From Phytopseudomonas seleniipraecipitans (GTDB lineage: Bacteria > Pseudomonadota > Gammaproteobacteria > Pseudomonadales > Pseudomonadaceae): a DNA stretch of 64,000 bases. The stretch is from contig NZ_FNBM01000008.1 of the NCBI RefSeq assembly GCF_900102335.1, positions 62,001 to 126,000 of the forward strand. The letters run 5' to 3'. The translations under genes and the position numbers were made by a program. The notes beneath the pieces are model-generated. The model saw only the letters and a program-made list of their open reading frames with translations. It was not told the DNA's origin and made no database searches. This document shows, piece after piece, positions 53,029 through 61,981 of the stretch (positions are counted from its first letter, which is position 1; every line of letters starts with the position of its first letter).

Positions 53029-54135
53029 ATGGATAGCATCGACACTCTGATAATCGGCGCCGGCGCGCTGGGCCTTGCCTGCGCAGCGCGACTGGCAGAG
53101 CCCGGTCGCAGCACATTGATCGTCGAGCAGGAGGCGTTGCTGGGCAGCCACACCTCCAGCCGCAACTCGGAGGTCATCCACGCCGGCATCTATTACCCGC
53201 CGGGTTCGCTCAAGGCCGAACTGTGCCTGGAAGGCCGTGAGCGCCTTTATGCCTGGTGTGCGCAGTGGCAAGTACCGCATCGGCGCTTGGGCAAGTTGCT
53301 GGTGGCGGTGAGTGATGAGGAGCGCGGCAAGCTCGACGCGCTTGCCAATAACGCCCGAGCCAGTGGCGTGGATGAACTGCAGCCCATCACCGGCGCACAG
53401 CTCAGCGCGTTGGAGCCGGCAGTGCGCGGCAGCGCCGCCTTGCTCTCGCCGAATACCGGCATCATCGACAGCCATGCGTTTATGCAGTCATTGCTCGCCT
53501 ATGCCGAACAACGGGGCGCCGAGCTGGTGCTGCAGACTCGCGTCGACCGCCTCCGCCATGATGGCGACGGCTGGATTGTCAGTGGCAGCAGCGCGGGCGA
53601 GCCGTTCAGCCTCAAGGCTCAGCGCGTGATCAATGCCGCCGGGCTGTTCGCTCAGCAACTGGCCACGCATACGGACGACCTGGCGCCACAACACATCCCG
53701 ACGTTGCATATGTGTCAGGGCAACTATTTCAACTACAACGGCAAATCCCCGTTCAGTCATCTGGTCTACCCAATGCCGGAGGCCAACACCAGCGGCCTTG
53801 GCGTGCACGCCACCCTGGATCTGGGCGGCCAGCTGCGCTTCGGCCCCGACACCCGCTACCTCGACACAATCGACTACCGCGTCGATGAGTCTCTGCGCGA
53901 TGCCTTCGCCAGCGCTATCCGTCGCTATTTTCCTGCGCTCGACAGCGCGCGACTGGTGCCCGGTTATGCCGGTATCCGCCCCAAGCTGAGCGGCCCCGGA
54001 GACGCCGCACAAGATTTCATGCTGCAAATGCCGGCTGAGCATGGTCTACCTGGACTGGTGAATCTGTTCGGCATCGAGTCGCCCGGCCTTACGGCCAGCC
54101 TGGCCATCGCCGAACGCATTGCCCACAGGCTTTAG
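53029..54135 (+). CDS. FAD-dependent dehydrogenase, L-2-hydroxyglutarate oxidase-like
   Basis: A 368-residue DAO-superfamily flavoprotein. The FAD-binding dinucleotide motif is LIIGAGALGLACAARLA. SSRNSEVIHAGIYYPPGSLKAELC is the L-2-hydroxyglutarate dehydrogenase signature. The C-terminal GPDTRYL and GIESPGLTASLAIA blocks also fit. It likely oxidises L-2-hydroxyglutarate or a similar 2-hydroxyacid and passes electrons to quinone. The ATG at 53029 follows CGGAAACAGCC; the frame opens 21 codons earlier. Sits 66 bp before asmA. Confidence 0.85.
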   Translation: MDSIDTLIIGAGALGLACAARLAEPGRSTLIVEQEALLGSHTSSRNSEVIHAGIYYPPGSLKAELCLEGRERLYAWCAQWQVPHRRLGKLLVAVSDEERGKLDALANNARASGVDELQPITGAQLSALEPAVRGSAALLSPNTGIIDSHAFMQSLLAYAEQRGAELVLQTRVDRLRHDGDGWIVSGSSAGEPFSLKAQRVINAAGLFAQQLATHTDDLAPQHIPTLHMCQGNYFNYNGKSPFSHLVYPMPEANTSGLGVHATLDLGGQLRFGPDTRYLDTIDYRVDESLRDAFASAIRRYFPALDSARLVPGYAGIRPKLSGPGDAAQDFMLQMPAEHGLPGLVNLFGIESPGLTASLAIAERIAHRL

Positions 54136-54201
54136 CCCTGGGCATGCCGTCGGCGTTATACTCGCGGATTCAAATTTCTCGTCATCCCAAAGGACTTCTC
54201 C

Positions 54202-56433
54202 ATGAAAGCGCTCGGCAAAATCCTGGGTCTGTTCTTCCTCGGACTGCTGCTGATCATCGTGGCGTTGGGCTTTGCCCTGACTCACTTGTTCGACCCTAAC
54301 GATTACAAGGATGAAATTCGCCAACTGGCCCGCGACAAGGCCAACCTCGAATTGACGCTCAACGGCGATATTGGCTGGAGCCTATTCCCCTGGCTGGGCC
54401 TCGAGCTGACCGACGCCACGCTCGCCAGCGCCAGCACGCCGGACAAGCCGTTCGCCAATCTGCGCCTGCTCGGCCTGTCGGTGCGCGTGCTGCCGCTGCT
54501 GCGCAAGGAAGTGCAGATGAGCGATATCCGCGTCGACGGCCTCAACCTCGACCTGCAGCGTGACGAGAACGGTCACGGCAACTGGGAAGACGTCGGCCGC
54601 CCGGCCACCAAGCCAGGCGAAACGCCAGCTGAGCAGACCGCCGCCAATGATTCTCCGCAGGCAGAGTCGCAACCCGCTCAACAAAGCAGCGCGCAGCCGA
54701 TCAGGCTCGACATCGACAGCCTGATCGTCAACGGCGCCCGCGTGGATTACCGCGATGCGCAGAAGGGTCAGCAATTCAGCGCCGAAAGCATCCAGCTCAC
54801 TACCGGCGCGATCCGCGAGGGCGCTGGCGTACCGATCAAGCTCAGCGCCTTCTTCGGCAGCAACCAACCCGTCATGCGCGCCCGTACCGAATTGCAGGGT
54901 GAGCTGCGCTTCGACCGCGCGCTCAAGCGCTATCAACTGGAAGATGCACGCCTGTCTGGTGAAGCCTCCGGCGAGCCATTCAACGGCCAGACCCTTACCT
55001 ACGCCGCCCAGGGCCAGCTACTGGTCGACCTGGCGGCCCAGGTTGCTGAATGGAACGGCCTCAAGCTTTCGGCCAACCAGCTGCGCGCATTGGGTGAATT
55101 GAAAATCCGTGACCTGCAAAGCGAGCCGAAGCTGTCCGGCGGGCTGTCCGTGGCGCCTGTCAATCTGCGCGAATTCCTCGCCAGTCTCGGTCAGAAGCTG
55201 CCGCCCATGACCGACGAAAAGACCTTGTCGCAGTTCGAACTGGTCACCCAGCTCGGCGGTACGGCAAACAGCCTGTCGCTGGACGACTTGACCATCAAGC
55301 TCGACGAAAGCACCTTCACCGGCAACATTGCTGTCGCCGATATCGCCAAGCAGGCACTGCGCGTGCAGCTCAAGGGCGATAAGCTGAACCTCGATCGCTA
55401 CCTGCCGCCAGCGAACAAGAACAGCAAAGACAGCGACACCGCCCGCAAGGCCGAAGTGCGCGAAACGGTCGCCAATGCTGGCCAGGCTGGCAGTACGCCG
55501 GTGCCGAACGCGCCGACTCAAGAAGCCTGGAGTTCCAGTGAGGTGCTGCCGATACCGACGTTGCGCAAGCTCGATCTGCAAACCACCCTGAACCTCGGCC
55601 AGCTGACGTTCCAGAAGCAGTCGATCAGCACTTTCAACCTCAAGGCGCGAGCGCAAGGCGGCGCACTGAAGCTGGAGGAGCTGCGTGGCGGGCTGGGCAA
55701 CGGCAACTTCTCCTTCAAGGCCGACGCCGACGTGCGCCCTGCTGTACCGGTACTCAGCCTGCACACGCAGTTGAGCAGCATACCGGTCGAGCCATTCCTC
55801 AAGGATGAACAGCGCCCTTCGCCCCTCAAAGGCCTGCTCGATTTGAAAAGCGACCTGACCACCAGCGGCAACAGCCAGAAAGCCTGGGTCGACGCGCTCA
55901 ACGGCACCGCCAGCTTCCTGCTTAACGATGGCGTGCTGGTCGATGCCAACCTCGAGCAGCAGCTGTGCCGCGGCATTTCCACCCTCAACCGCAAGGCGCT
56001 GAGCAGCGATCCACGCAGCAAGGACACCCCGTTCGAGCGCTTGCAGGGCAGCCTCAACATCCGTAACGGCGTGGCCAGCAACCCTGATCTGCAAGCGCGC
56101 ATTCCCGGCCTCAGCGTGGCCGGCAATGGCGACCTTGACCTGCGCGTGCTCGGCCTCGACTACCGCGTCGGCATTACCATCGAAGGTGATCAGCGCGAAA
56201 TGCCCGACCCCGCTTGCGAGGTCAACCGTCGCTACGTCGGCATCGCCTGGCCGCTGCACTGCCGCGGCCCGCTCGAGCTTGGCGCCAAGGCCTGCCGCCT
56301 CGACCAGGAAGGCATGGGCAAGGTCGCCGCCAAACTGGCCGGTGAGCGCATCAACGAAAAACTCGAAGAGAAGCTCGGCGACAAGGTCAGCCCCGAACTG
56401 AAAGACGCACTCAAGGGCCTGTTCAACCGATGA
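54202..56433 (+). CDS. asmA: AsmA family protein
   Basis: A 743-residue envelope protein with one N-terminal membrane helix (about residues 5-30) and a long periplasmic repeating beta-groove body. AsmA-like proteins are thought to bridge the membranes for lipid transport. The early block LIGDIGWSLFPWLGLELTDATLASA-like (residues 50-75) and the C-terminal LEQQLCRGISTLN and DLDLRVLGLDYRVG blocks are typical. The linker at about 135-170 is Pro/Ala/Gln-rich. Its stop overlaps the mutY start (ATGA). Confidence 0.92.
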   Translation: MKALGKILGLFFLGLLLIIVALGFALTHLFDPNDYKDEIRQLARDKANLELTLNGDIGWSLFPWLGLELTDATLASASTPDKPFANLRLLGLSVRVLPLLRKEVQMSDIRVDGLNLDLQRDENGHGNWEDVGRPATKPGETPAEQTAANDSPQAESQPAQQSSAQPIRLDIDSLIVNGARVDYRDAQKGQQFSAESIQLTTGAIREGAGVPIKLSAFFGSNQPVMRARTELQGELRFDRALKRYQLEDARLSGEASGEPFNGQTLTYAAQGQLLVDLAAQVAEWNGLKLSANQLRALGELKIRDLQSEPKLSGGLSVAPVNLREFLASLGQKLPPMTDEKTLSQFELVTQLGGTANSLSLDDLTIKLDESTFTGNIAVADIAKQALRVQLKGDKLNLDRYLPPANKNSKDSDTARKAEVRETVANAGQAGSTPVPNAPTQEAWSSSEVLPIPTLRKLDLQTTLNLGQLTFQKQSISTFNLKARAQGGALKLEELRGGLGNGNFSFKADADVRPAVPVLSLHTQLSSIPVEPFLKDEQRPSPLKGLLDLKSDLTTSGNSQKAWVDALNGTASFLLNDGVLVDANLEQQLCRGISTLNRKALSSDPRSKDTPFERLQGSLNIRNGVASNPDLQARIPGLSVAGNGDLDLRVLGLDYRVGITIEGDQREMPDPACEVNRRYVGIAWPLHCRGPLELGAKACRLDQEGMGKVAAKLAGERINEKLEEKLGDKVSPELKDALKGLFNR

Positions 56434-57497
56434 CACCGGAGCAATTCTCCAGCGCGGTACTGCGCTGGTACGACGTGCACGGCCGCAAGGACTTGCCCTG
56501 GCAGCAGAACATCACACCCTACCGCGTGTGGGTGTCGGAAATCATGCTGCAGCAGACCCAGGTCAGTACCGTGCTCGGCTACTTCGACCGCTTCATGAGT
56601 GCGCTGCCCACCGTGCGCGACTTGGCCGAAGCGCCCGAGGACGAAGTGCTGCACCTGTGGACGGGTCTGGGTTACTACACCCGCGCCCGCAATCTGCAGA
56701 AGACTGCCCAGATCATCATGCGCGACCATGGCGGTGAGTTCCCCCGCGACGTCGAGGCGCTCACCGAGCTACCCGGTATCGGCCGCTCCACCGCCGGCGC
56801 GATTGCCAGCCTGAGCATGGGCGTGCGTGCGCCGATTCTCGACGGCAACGTCAAGCGTGTACTGGCCCGCTATGTGGCGCAGGAAGGTTATCCGGGCGAG
56901 CCCAAGGTCGCCAGGCAACTGTGGGCGGTAGCCGAGCGCTTCCTGCCTGCAGAGCGTTTCAATCACTACACACAGGCGATGATGGACCTTGGCGCCACGC
57001 TGTGTACCCGCAGCAAGCCCACCTGCCTGCTCTGCCCGGTACAGAGCGGCTGTGAAGCGCACCTGCTGGGCCTGGAGATCCGTTACCCGATCGCCAAGCC
57101 GCGCAAGGAGCTGCCACAAAAGCGCACGCTGATGCCAATGCTTGCCAGTCGTGACGGCGCCATTCTGCTTTACCGACGACCGTCGACCGGTCTCTGGGGA
57201 GGCTTATGGAGTTTGCCCGAGCTGGAAGACCTCGATGCGCTGGCGGCCCTGGCCGAGCAGCACCAGCTGCAACTCGGCGAACACCGCCAGCTCGACGGCC
57301 TCACTCACACCTTCAGCCACTTCCAGCTGGCCATCGAACCCTGGCTGATCGAGGTCGATGGCGTCCCCGGTTACGTGGCCGAGGCCGACTGGCTCTGGTA
57401 TAACCTCGCCACCCCGCCGCGCTTGGGGCTTGCCGCCCCGGTCAAGAAACTACTGAAGCGCGCGGCCGACGCACTGCACACAGGAGAAATGGCATGA
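56430..57497 (+). CDS. mutY: A/G-specific adenine DNA glycosylase MutY
   Basis: Removes adenine mispaired with 8-oxoguanine. 355 residues. The helix-hairpin-helix ELPGIGRSTAGAI is followed by the catalytic Asp region. The 4Fe-4S cluster is C-x6-C-x2-C-x5-C (CTRSKPTC, LLCPVQSGC). The C-terminal NUDIX-like domain (about 230-350) recognises 8-oxoG and includes LYRRPSTGLWGGLWSLPE. ATGA couplings on both sides make asmA-mutY-yggX one unit. Confidence 0.97.
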   Translation: MTPEQFSSAVLRWYDVHGRKDLPWQQNITPYRVWVSEIMLQQTQVSTVLGYFDRFMSALPTVRDLAEAPEDEVLHLWTGLGYYTRARNLQKTAQIIMRDHGGEFPRDVEALTELPGIGRSTAGAIASLSMGVRAPILDGNVKRVLARYVAQEGYPGEPKVARQLWAVAERFLPAERFNHYTQAMMDLGATLCTRSKPTCLLCPVQSGCEAHLLGLEIRYPIAKPRKELPQKRTLMPMLASRDGAILLYRRPSTGLWGGLWSLPELEDLDALAALAEQHQLQLGEHRQLDGLTHTFSHFQLAIEPWLIEVDGVPGYVAEADWLWYNLATPPRLGLAAPVKKLLKRAADALHTGEMA

Positions 57498-57766
57498 CCC
57501 GCACCGTGATGTGCCGCAAGCACAAACAACAACTGCCCGGCCTGGATCGCGCGCCCTACCCTGGCGCCAAGGGCGAAGACATCTACCAGAACGTCTCCAA
57601 GCAGGCCTGGGAAGAATGGCAGAAGCACCAGACCCTGCTGATCAACGAACGTCGCCTGAACATGATGAACGCCGAAGACCGCAAATTCCTGCAGGCCGAG
57701 ATGGACAAGTTCCTGTCTGGCGAGGACTACGCTCAAGCAGAAGGCTACGTTCCTCCGAGCGAATGA
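57494..57766 (+). CDS. yggX: Probable Fe(II)-trafficking protein YggX
   Basis: A 90-residue protein that protects Fe-S enzymes from oxidation. TRTVMCRKHKQQLPGLDRAP contains the single conserved Cys near the start, and the tail KFLSGEDYAQAEGYVPP is standard. It overlaps the mutY stop (ATGA), the usual gammaproteobacterial pair, and its iron role fits the MutY cluster. It is the last gene before tRNA-Phe. Confidence 0.96.
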   Translation: MTRTVMCRKHKQQLPGLDRAPYPGAKGEDIYQNVSKQAWEEWQKHQTLLINERRLNMMNAEDRKFLQAEMDKFLSGEDYAQAEGYVPPSE

Positions 57767-57816
57767 GGCTTGAGGACGTAACCACCCGGAATATTTAAAT
57801 ATTTTCCAAAAAACGT

Positions 57817-57845
57817 TTGACACCTAAAAGCTAAAACCGTCTAAT
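57817..57845 (+). promoter_or_regulatory. Sigma-70 promoter of tRNA-Phe
   Basis: TTGACA at 57817-57822 and TCTAAT at 57840-57845 are 17 bp apart. The discriminator is GC-rich (ACGCCCCG), as in growth-controlled stable RNA promoters. Confidence 0.8.
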
Positions 57846-57855
57846 ACGCCCCGTT

Positions 57856-57931
57856 GCCCAGGTAGCTCAGTCGGTAGAGCAGGGGATTGAAAATCCCCGT
57901 GTCGGCGGTTCGATTCCGTCCCTGGGCACCA
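57856..57931 (+). tRNA. tRNA-Phe (anticodon GAA)
   Basis: A 76-nt cloverleaf. The acceptor stem GCCCAGG pairs with CCTGGGC, the D-arm has GCTCAGTCGGTAGAGC, the anticodon arm GGGGATTGAAAATCCCC has GAA at 57889-57891, and the T-arm includes GGTTCGATTCC. CCA is encoded. The sequence after the 3' end shows no attachment-site repeat. Confidence 0.97.
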
Positions 57932-57972
57932 CCTTTCTTCTCAGGTGGTGCCAGCATCACATGAGAAACTAG

Positions 57973-57997
57973 AAAACCGGCCTTGAGCCGGTTTTTT
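57973..57997 (+). terminator. Terminator after tRNA-Phe
   Basis: AAAACCGGC-CTTGA-GCCGGTTTT followed by further Ts. Confidence 0.9.
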
Positions 57998-58107
57998 ATT
58001 GCCCGTGATTTACTCTTCGCTGCAGGGTAATAGCGCCACTGCGATACATCGCCCCTCCTGCGGCATTCGCTCAACGAGTTCGTAACGCTGTTAATCGGGC
58101 TATCGCC

Positions 58108-58428
58108 ATGCGCTTTCGATTGTTGGGCTTGTTCCTGTTATTGCTGGCAGCGCCTCACATGAGTGCAGCAGCCAACTACCCCTGCTCCGGCAAAAAAGGT
58201 GGCGTGGCGCGCTGCGATGGCCCTCTGTTCGTGTGTAACGATGGCTCTATCAGCGGCAGCAAACGCACCTGTAGCGCCGGGCAGCAAGGTGGCGGCACAA
58301 GCGCACTCAGAGCGACCGGCAACACCGCGAGCGAATGCCCCTGCGGCGGCGGGACTTTATGCACGGGCCCTCGCGGTGGGCAATACTGCCTCACGGCCAG
58401 CGGCAGCAAGAGCTACCGGCGCAAGTAA
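58108..58428 (+). CDS. Small secreted Cys-rich protein with a GPRGG(x)Y motif
   Basis: A 106-residue exported protein. A signal peptide ends at about MSAAA. The mature part has eight Cys: PCSGKKGGVARC, FVCNDGSISGSKRTC, then CPCGGGTLC and GGQYC. The C-terminus TGPRGGQYCLTASGSKSY resembles the short PBCV-type basic adaptor motif found in mobile-element and phage proteins, but this is a similarity by eye. The two Cys halves look like a duplicated disulfide knot. I do not know its function. Confidence 0.65.
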   Translation: MRFRLLGLFLLLLAAPHMSAAANYPCSGKKGGVARCDGPLFVCNDGSISGSKRTCSAGQQGGGTSALRATGNTASECPCGGGTLCTGPRGGQYCLTASGSKSYRRK

Positions 58429-58566
58429 GCGCTCAGCATCGACGGAGGTAGACCTTCAAGACGGATACACACCGCCCAGCGGATGCAGTGAACAGGCACT
58501 GACACAGCGCGTTCAACATCGCATAGCCCGCCTACTTGAGGCGGGCCATCGCAGCCGGAGCCAACC

Positions 58567-58752
58567 ATGCATGTATCCATTGCAATGAACGCCGCCAACG
58601 ATCCGCAATCTCCGCCGGCCGAGCCGCATGAAACACCGATCAACGATCCGGGCAACGAAGACCCGGGTTCCATCGTCGATGATCCGGATAGCCCGTTCAG
58701 CCCGCAACGCCCATTACAAGAGCCCGGCAAACCGAACCCCGAGAAACGCTGA
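58567..58752 (+). CDS. Small proline-rich, probably disordered protein
   Basis: A 61-residue acidic, Pro/Asp/Asn-rich sequence with no hydrophobic core, containing repeated N/D-D-P units (ANDPQS, INDPGN, VDDPDS). The ATG at 58567 has GCCGGAGCCAACC upstream, a good ribosome-binding site; a second ATG lies six codons later. Such short Pro-rich proteins are annotated in several Pseudomonas genomes, but no role is known. It might be spurious. Confidence 0.5.
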   Translation: MHVSIAMNAANDPQSPPAEPHETPINDPGNEDPGSIVDDPDSPFSPQRPLQEPGKPNPEKR

Positions 58753-58774
58753 CTACCGAGTGGCACCCTGACCT

Positions 58775-58804
58775 TAGCCTGGGTTGAGCGCTGCGACACC
58801 CAGG
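58775..58804. repeat. CCTGGGT..ACCCAGG palindromic repeat
   Basis: Another copy of the dispersed element with core TTGAGCGCTGCGACA, just after the proline-rich gene. Confidence 0.6.
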
Positions 58805-58950
58805 AACGGATCAGCACTGGCTCAACGCGAGAGACAGAAGTCGCCTGGTGATGTGCGGGACGCCGAGGTGACGGGGAGCACCGGTATCGCTGCGCCCTCG
58901 CCTACCTTACGACTTGCAGCGCTGCAGCCTGAAGCAGGCGAACGCGCCGA

Positions 58951-59325
58951 TCAATCGAGCAGGTGCTCGATCTGCGAACGCAGGGTTTCCAGCGTGAACG
59001 GCTTACTCAGCAGCGGCGCGGAGTCGAGCAATGCACTGCCGGTTTCGCGCACTTCCGCCGCGTGGCCGCTGATGAAGATTACCTTGAGGTCCGGGCGCAA
59101 CAGTAGCGCGGGTTCGGCGATGCGCACGCCGGAGACACCACCCGGCAGGCGGAAGTCGGTGACCAGCAGATCCAGGTGCGGCTTGGCGGCGAGGATGGCG
59201 AAGGCGTCGGTGGCGCAATCGGCCTGCAGCACGCTATAACCTTCACCTTGCAGGTATTCAGCCAGCAGCATGAGCAAGAGCGGATCGTCTTCGACGATCA
59301 GTACGGTACGTGTAGGTGGGTTCAT
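58951..59325 (-). CDS. Single-domain response regulator
   Basis: A 124-residue receiver domain with no output. VLIVEDDPLLL holds the acidic pair, DLLVTDFRLPGG the phospho-Asp, FISGH the switch residue and KPF the Lys. It most resembles the receivers that end hybrid sensor kinases. The ATG at 59325 follows CCAGGAGCAGGTCA; the frame opens 31 codons earlier and overlaps the kinase gene. It is the last gene of the leftward signalling operon. Confidence 0.88.
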   Translation of the reverse strand: MNPPTRTVLIVEDDPLLLMLLAEYLQGEGYSVLQADCATDAFAILAAKPHLDLLVTDFRLPGGVSGVRIAEPALLLRPDLKVIFISGHAAEVRETGSALLDSAPLLSKPFTLETLRSQIEHLLD

Positions 59326-59381
59326 TGACCTGCTCCTGGCTCTTTTTTCTCCTTCGGTTCGACCTTGCCGGCGGAGCGAGT

Positions 59382-60584
59382 TCAACCTATATCTGCGCGC
59401 TTCTCGCGAGGCAACCACAGGCTGAACACCGATCCTTTGCCAAGACTGCTGTGCACTTCGATGCGCCCGCCATGCGCCTTGATGATCTGGTCGGAGATAT
59501 ACAGACCCAATCCCAGGCCAGCGGCCGACTCGCTACCCACCGCCCGCTCGAATTGCTGGAAGATGCGCTGCTGGTTTTCTTCGGAGATGCCGATGCCATG
59601 ATCGCGCACTTCGATGCGCACGCCGTCTTGCACCGCTCTGGCGCGTACTTCGATGGGCCGACCTGCGCCATAGCGCAAGGCGTTGCTGAGCAGGTTGCTG
59701 ATCACCTGCTCGACGCGGAACTGGTCCCAACTGCCGCGCAGTACGTCATCACTGTCGAGCTGCAAGTCACAGCCCGCCACGGCCATCTGCTGAGCGAAGT
59801 TCTCGGCCACGTTGCGCACGGTTTGCGCGAGGTCGAATTCGACCGGGCGGATCGACAGTTTGCCGGTACGGATGCGCGAGACGTCGAGCATGTCTTCGAT
59901 AAGACGGATAAGACTGTGGATCTGTCGCTCGTCGCGGTCGAACATGGCCTTGAGCTTGTCTTCGCTGAACGCCGTTAAATTGCCCTTGGCCAAGTGCATC
60001 TTGCGCAGCTGCGTGTCGAGAATCAGTCCGTTGAGCGGCGTGCGCAGCTCATGGGAAACGATCGACATGAAATCATCGCGCATGCGCACCGCGTGCTGCA
60101 GCTCGGTCTGTGTGGAGCGCAGCTCGTTGAGCAGTGCTTCCTGCTCTTGTCGGGAACGCTCCAGGGCGTCCAGCTGCTGCGCCATGACCTTACGCTGGCG
60201 ATACAGGTCGACGAACACCGCGACCTTGCTCTGCACCGCCTGGATATCCAGCGGCTTGTAGAGGAAGTCGACAGCGCCACTCTCATAGCCCTTGAACGCG
60301 TAGTTCATTTCGCGGCCAGCCGCGCTGACGAAGACGATGGGGATGTGCTTGGTCTTTTCCGTGCCGCGCATCAGCTCGGCGAGTTCGAAGCCGTTCATGC
60401 CGGGCATCTGCACATCGAGAATGGCCAGAGCGAACTCGTGTTCGAGCAGCAGCACCAGCGCGTCGTCGGCACATTGCGCCTTGAACACTTCACGATCATC
60501 ACGGCGGATCAGCGCCTCGAGGGCCAGCAGGTTTTCCGGCAGGTCATCGACGATCAGTAGTTTGCATCTGGTGCTACTCAGCAT
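59382..60584 (-). CDS. Receiver - histidine kinase hybrid protein
   Basis: A 400-residue soluble protein with an N-terminal receiver (LLIVDDLPENLLALEALI, ILDVQMPGMNGFELAELM, about residues 1-125). A coiled coil (about 130-170) is followed by a HisKA with His in IVSHELRTPLNGLI and an ATPase domain with NLLSNALRYGAG and GLGLGLYI. No membrane segment is present, so input comes through the receiver, probably from the kinase encoded upstream. The start overlaps the cheB stop by seven bases. Confidence 0.9.
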   Translation of the reverse strand: MLSSTRCKLLIVDDLPENLLALEALIRRDDREVFKAQCADDALVLLLEHEFALAILDVQMPGMNGFELAELMRGTEKTKHIPIVFVSAAGREMNYAFKGYESGAVDFLYKPLDIQAVQSKVAVFVDLYRQRKVMAQQLDALERSRQEQEALLNELRSTQTELQHAVRMRDDFMSIVSHELRTPLNGLILDTQLRKMHLAKGNLTAFSEDKLKAMFDRDERQIHSLIRLIEDMLDVSRIRTGKLSIRPVEFDLAQTVRNVAENFAQQMAVAGCDLQLDSDDVLRGSWDQFRVEQVISNLLSNALRYGAGRPIEVRARAVQDGVRIEVRDHGIGISEENQQRIFQQFERAVGSESAAGLGLGLYISDQIIKAHGGRIEVHSSLGKGSVFSLWLPREKRADIG

Positions 60585-61165
60585 GGGCGTGAGTCCAGTT
60601 GGGCTAGCAATGCGAGAATGCCCCGCAAAGAAAGAATGTAATCGGGACGATGCAGCGCCAGCGCCGCTTCGGGCATGGTCGGAACCTGCGCCTCTTGCGG
60701 ATCCTGCACCACGGTCACACCACCCCGCTGCTTTATTATGTTCAGGCCTGCGGCGCCATCCTGGTTAGCGCCGGTCAGCAGTATGCCCATCAGCCTTGCG
60801 CCATAGACGTCAGCAGCCGATTCGAACAGGTAGTCGATCGACGGCCGTGAATAGTGCAAGGGCTCGTCACGGCTGTAGGAAAACCGCCGATCCGACTCGA
60901 TACACAGGTGGTAGCCCGGTGCCGAGAAATACAACGTGCCTGGCTGCAGCTGCTCCTTGTCCTGCGCCTCCTTGACCCGCAATGCCAGGCGCCGTGCAAA
61001 CAATGCGGGCAGCAGACTTTCGCGACTGTCCGGCAGATGCAAAACCACGACCAACGGCAGACGATAGTCTGCTGGCAGCCCATCGAACAGCGTCATTAGC
61101 GCTTCCACACCTCCGGCGGACGCGCCAATCACTACGGTTTCGAGTGATTGCAGTGGCGTGCTCAT
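60578..61165 (-). CDS. CheB-type methylesterase domain protein, no receiver
   Basis: A 195-residue protein that is only a CheB catalytic domain. The nucleophile is in VVIGASAGGVEALM, His in VVLHLPDS and Asp in TGANQDGAAGL, so Ser-His-Asp is complete. There is no N-terminal receiver, unlike chemotaxis CheB. The ATG at 61165 overlaps the cheR stop (ATGA); the frame continues 84 codons upstream through cheR sequence. It may demethylate or deamidate a non-chemotaxis partner in this cluster. Confidence 0.9.
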   Translation of the reverse strand: MSTPLQSLETVVIGASAGGVEALMTLFDGLPADYRLPLVVVLHLPDSRESLLPALFARRLALRVKEAQDKEQLQPGTLYFSAPGYHLCIESDRRFSYSRDEPLHYSRPSIDYLFESAADVYGARLMGILLTGANQDGAAGLNIIKQRGGVTVVQDPQEAQVPTMPEAALALHRPDYILSLRGILALLAQLDSRPC

Positions 61166-61980
61166 AGTTTGCGAAACACCCGCTCTTGCCGATTGAGCGC
61201 TTCGAAACGGCCCGCATAGGCAGAGAAATCCAGGCTTTCCTTGCTGCCCAGGCCAAGGAACGCACGATGACCAAGGGACTCGTGGAACAGCCCGAAGGCA
61301 CGATCCTGGAGCGCCTTGTTGAAGTAGATCAAAACATTGCGACAGGAGATGAACTGGGTTTCCGAGAACACGCTGTCGGTGGCCAGGCTGTGATCCGCGA
61401 AGGTCACGTTGGCGCACAGGAAACGGTCAAACAGCGCACCATCATAGGCCGCCGTGTAGTAATCAGCGAGTGAGCCCTTGCCACCGGAACGCTGATAGTT
61501 CTCGCTGTACAGGCGCATGTTATCGATGGGAAAGATGCCCTTCTTGGCTTTTTCCAACGAGTGCGGATTAATGTCGGTGGCGTAGATGATCGAGCGCTCG
61601 AGCAAGCCTTCTTCGTGCAGCAGAATGGCCAGGGAATAAACCTCCTCGCCGGTGCTGCAGCCGGCCACCCACAGCTTGAGCGACGGGTAGGTGCGCAGGA
61701 ACGGCACCACCTCCTGGCGCAAGGCCAGGAAGTAGGACGGGTCGCGGAACATTTCGCTGACCGGGATGGTGAGGAACTGTAGCAGCTGCATGAAGGCCGC
61801 CGGGTCGTGAATGATCCGCCCCTGCAATTCGGAAATGCTCGAGCAGTCGAACTGGCGCATGGCATGCACCATGCGGCGCTTCAACGAAGAGCCGGAGTAG
61901 TCGCGAAAATCGTAGCTGTAGCGCAAGTAGATCGCCTCGATCAGCAGGCGCAGCTCGATATCCTGCGTATGCTCGGACAT
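61162..61980 (-). CDS. CheR-type protein-glutamate methyltransferase
   Basis: A 272-residue SAM-dependent methyltransferase with an N-terminal helical domain and a Rossmann domain. LKLWVAGCSTGEEVYSLAIL is the SAM motif, and FLCANVTFADHSLATD and SCRNVLIYFNKALQ are standard CheR blocks. No TPR tail is present. Coupled to cheB by ATGA and separated from the hybrid kinase by one base. No chemoreceptor gene is in this operon. Confidence 0.93.
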   Translation of the reverse strand: MSEHTQDIELRLLIEAIYLRYSYDFRDYSGSSLKRRMVHAMRQFDCSSISELQGRIIHDPAAFMQLLQFLTIPVSEMFRDPSYFLALRQEVVPFLRTYPSLKLWVAGCSTGEEVYSLAILLHEEGLLERSIIYATDINPHSLEKAKKGIFPIDNMRLYSENYQRSGGKGSLADYYTAAYDGALFDRFLCANVTFADHSLATDSVFSETQFISCRNVLIYFNKALQDRAFGLFHESLGHRAFLGLGSKESLDFSAYAGRFEALNRQERVFRKL

Positions 61981-61981
61981 A

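Noticed and set aside
57856..58428. tRNA-Phe as an integration site
   Set aside because: No integrase, no repeat of the tRNA 3' end downstream and no composition change beyond it.
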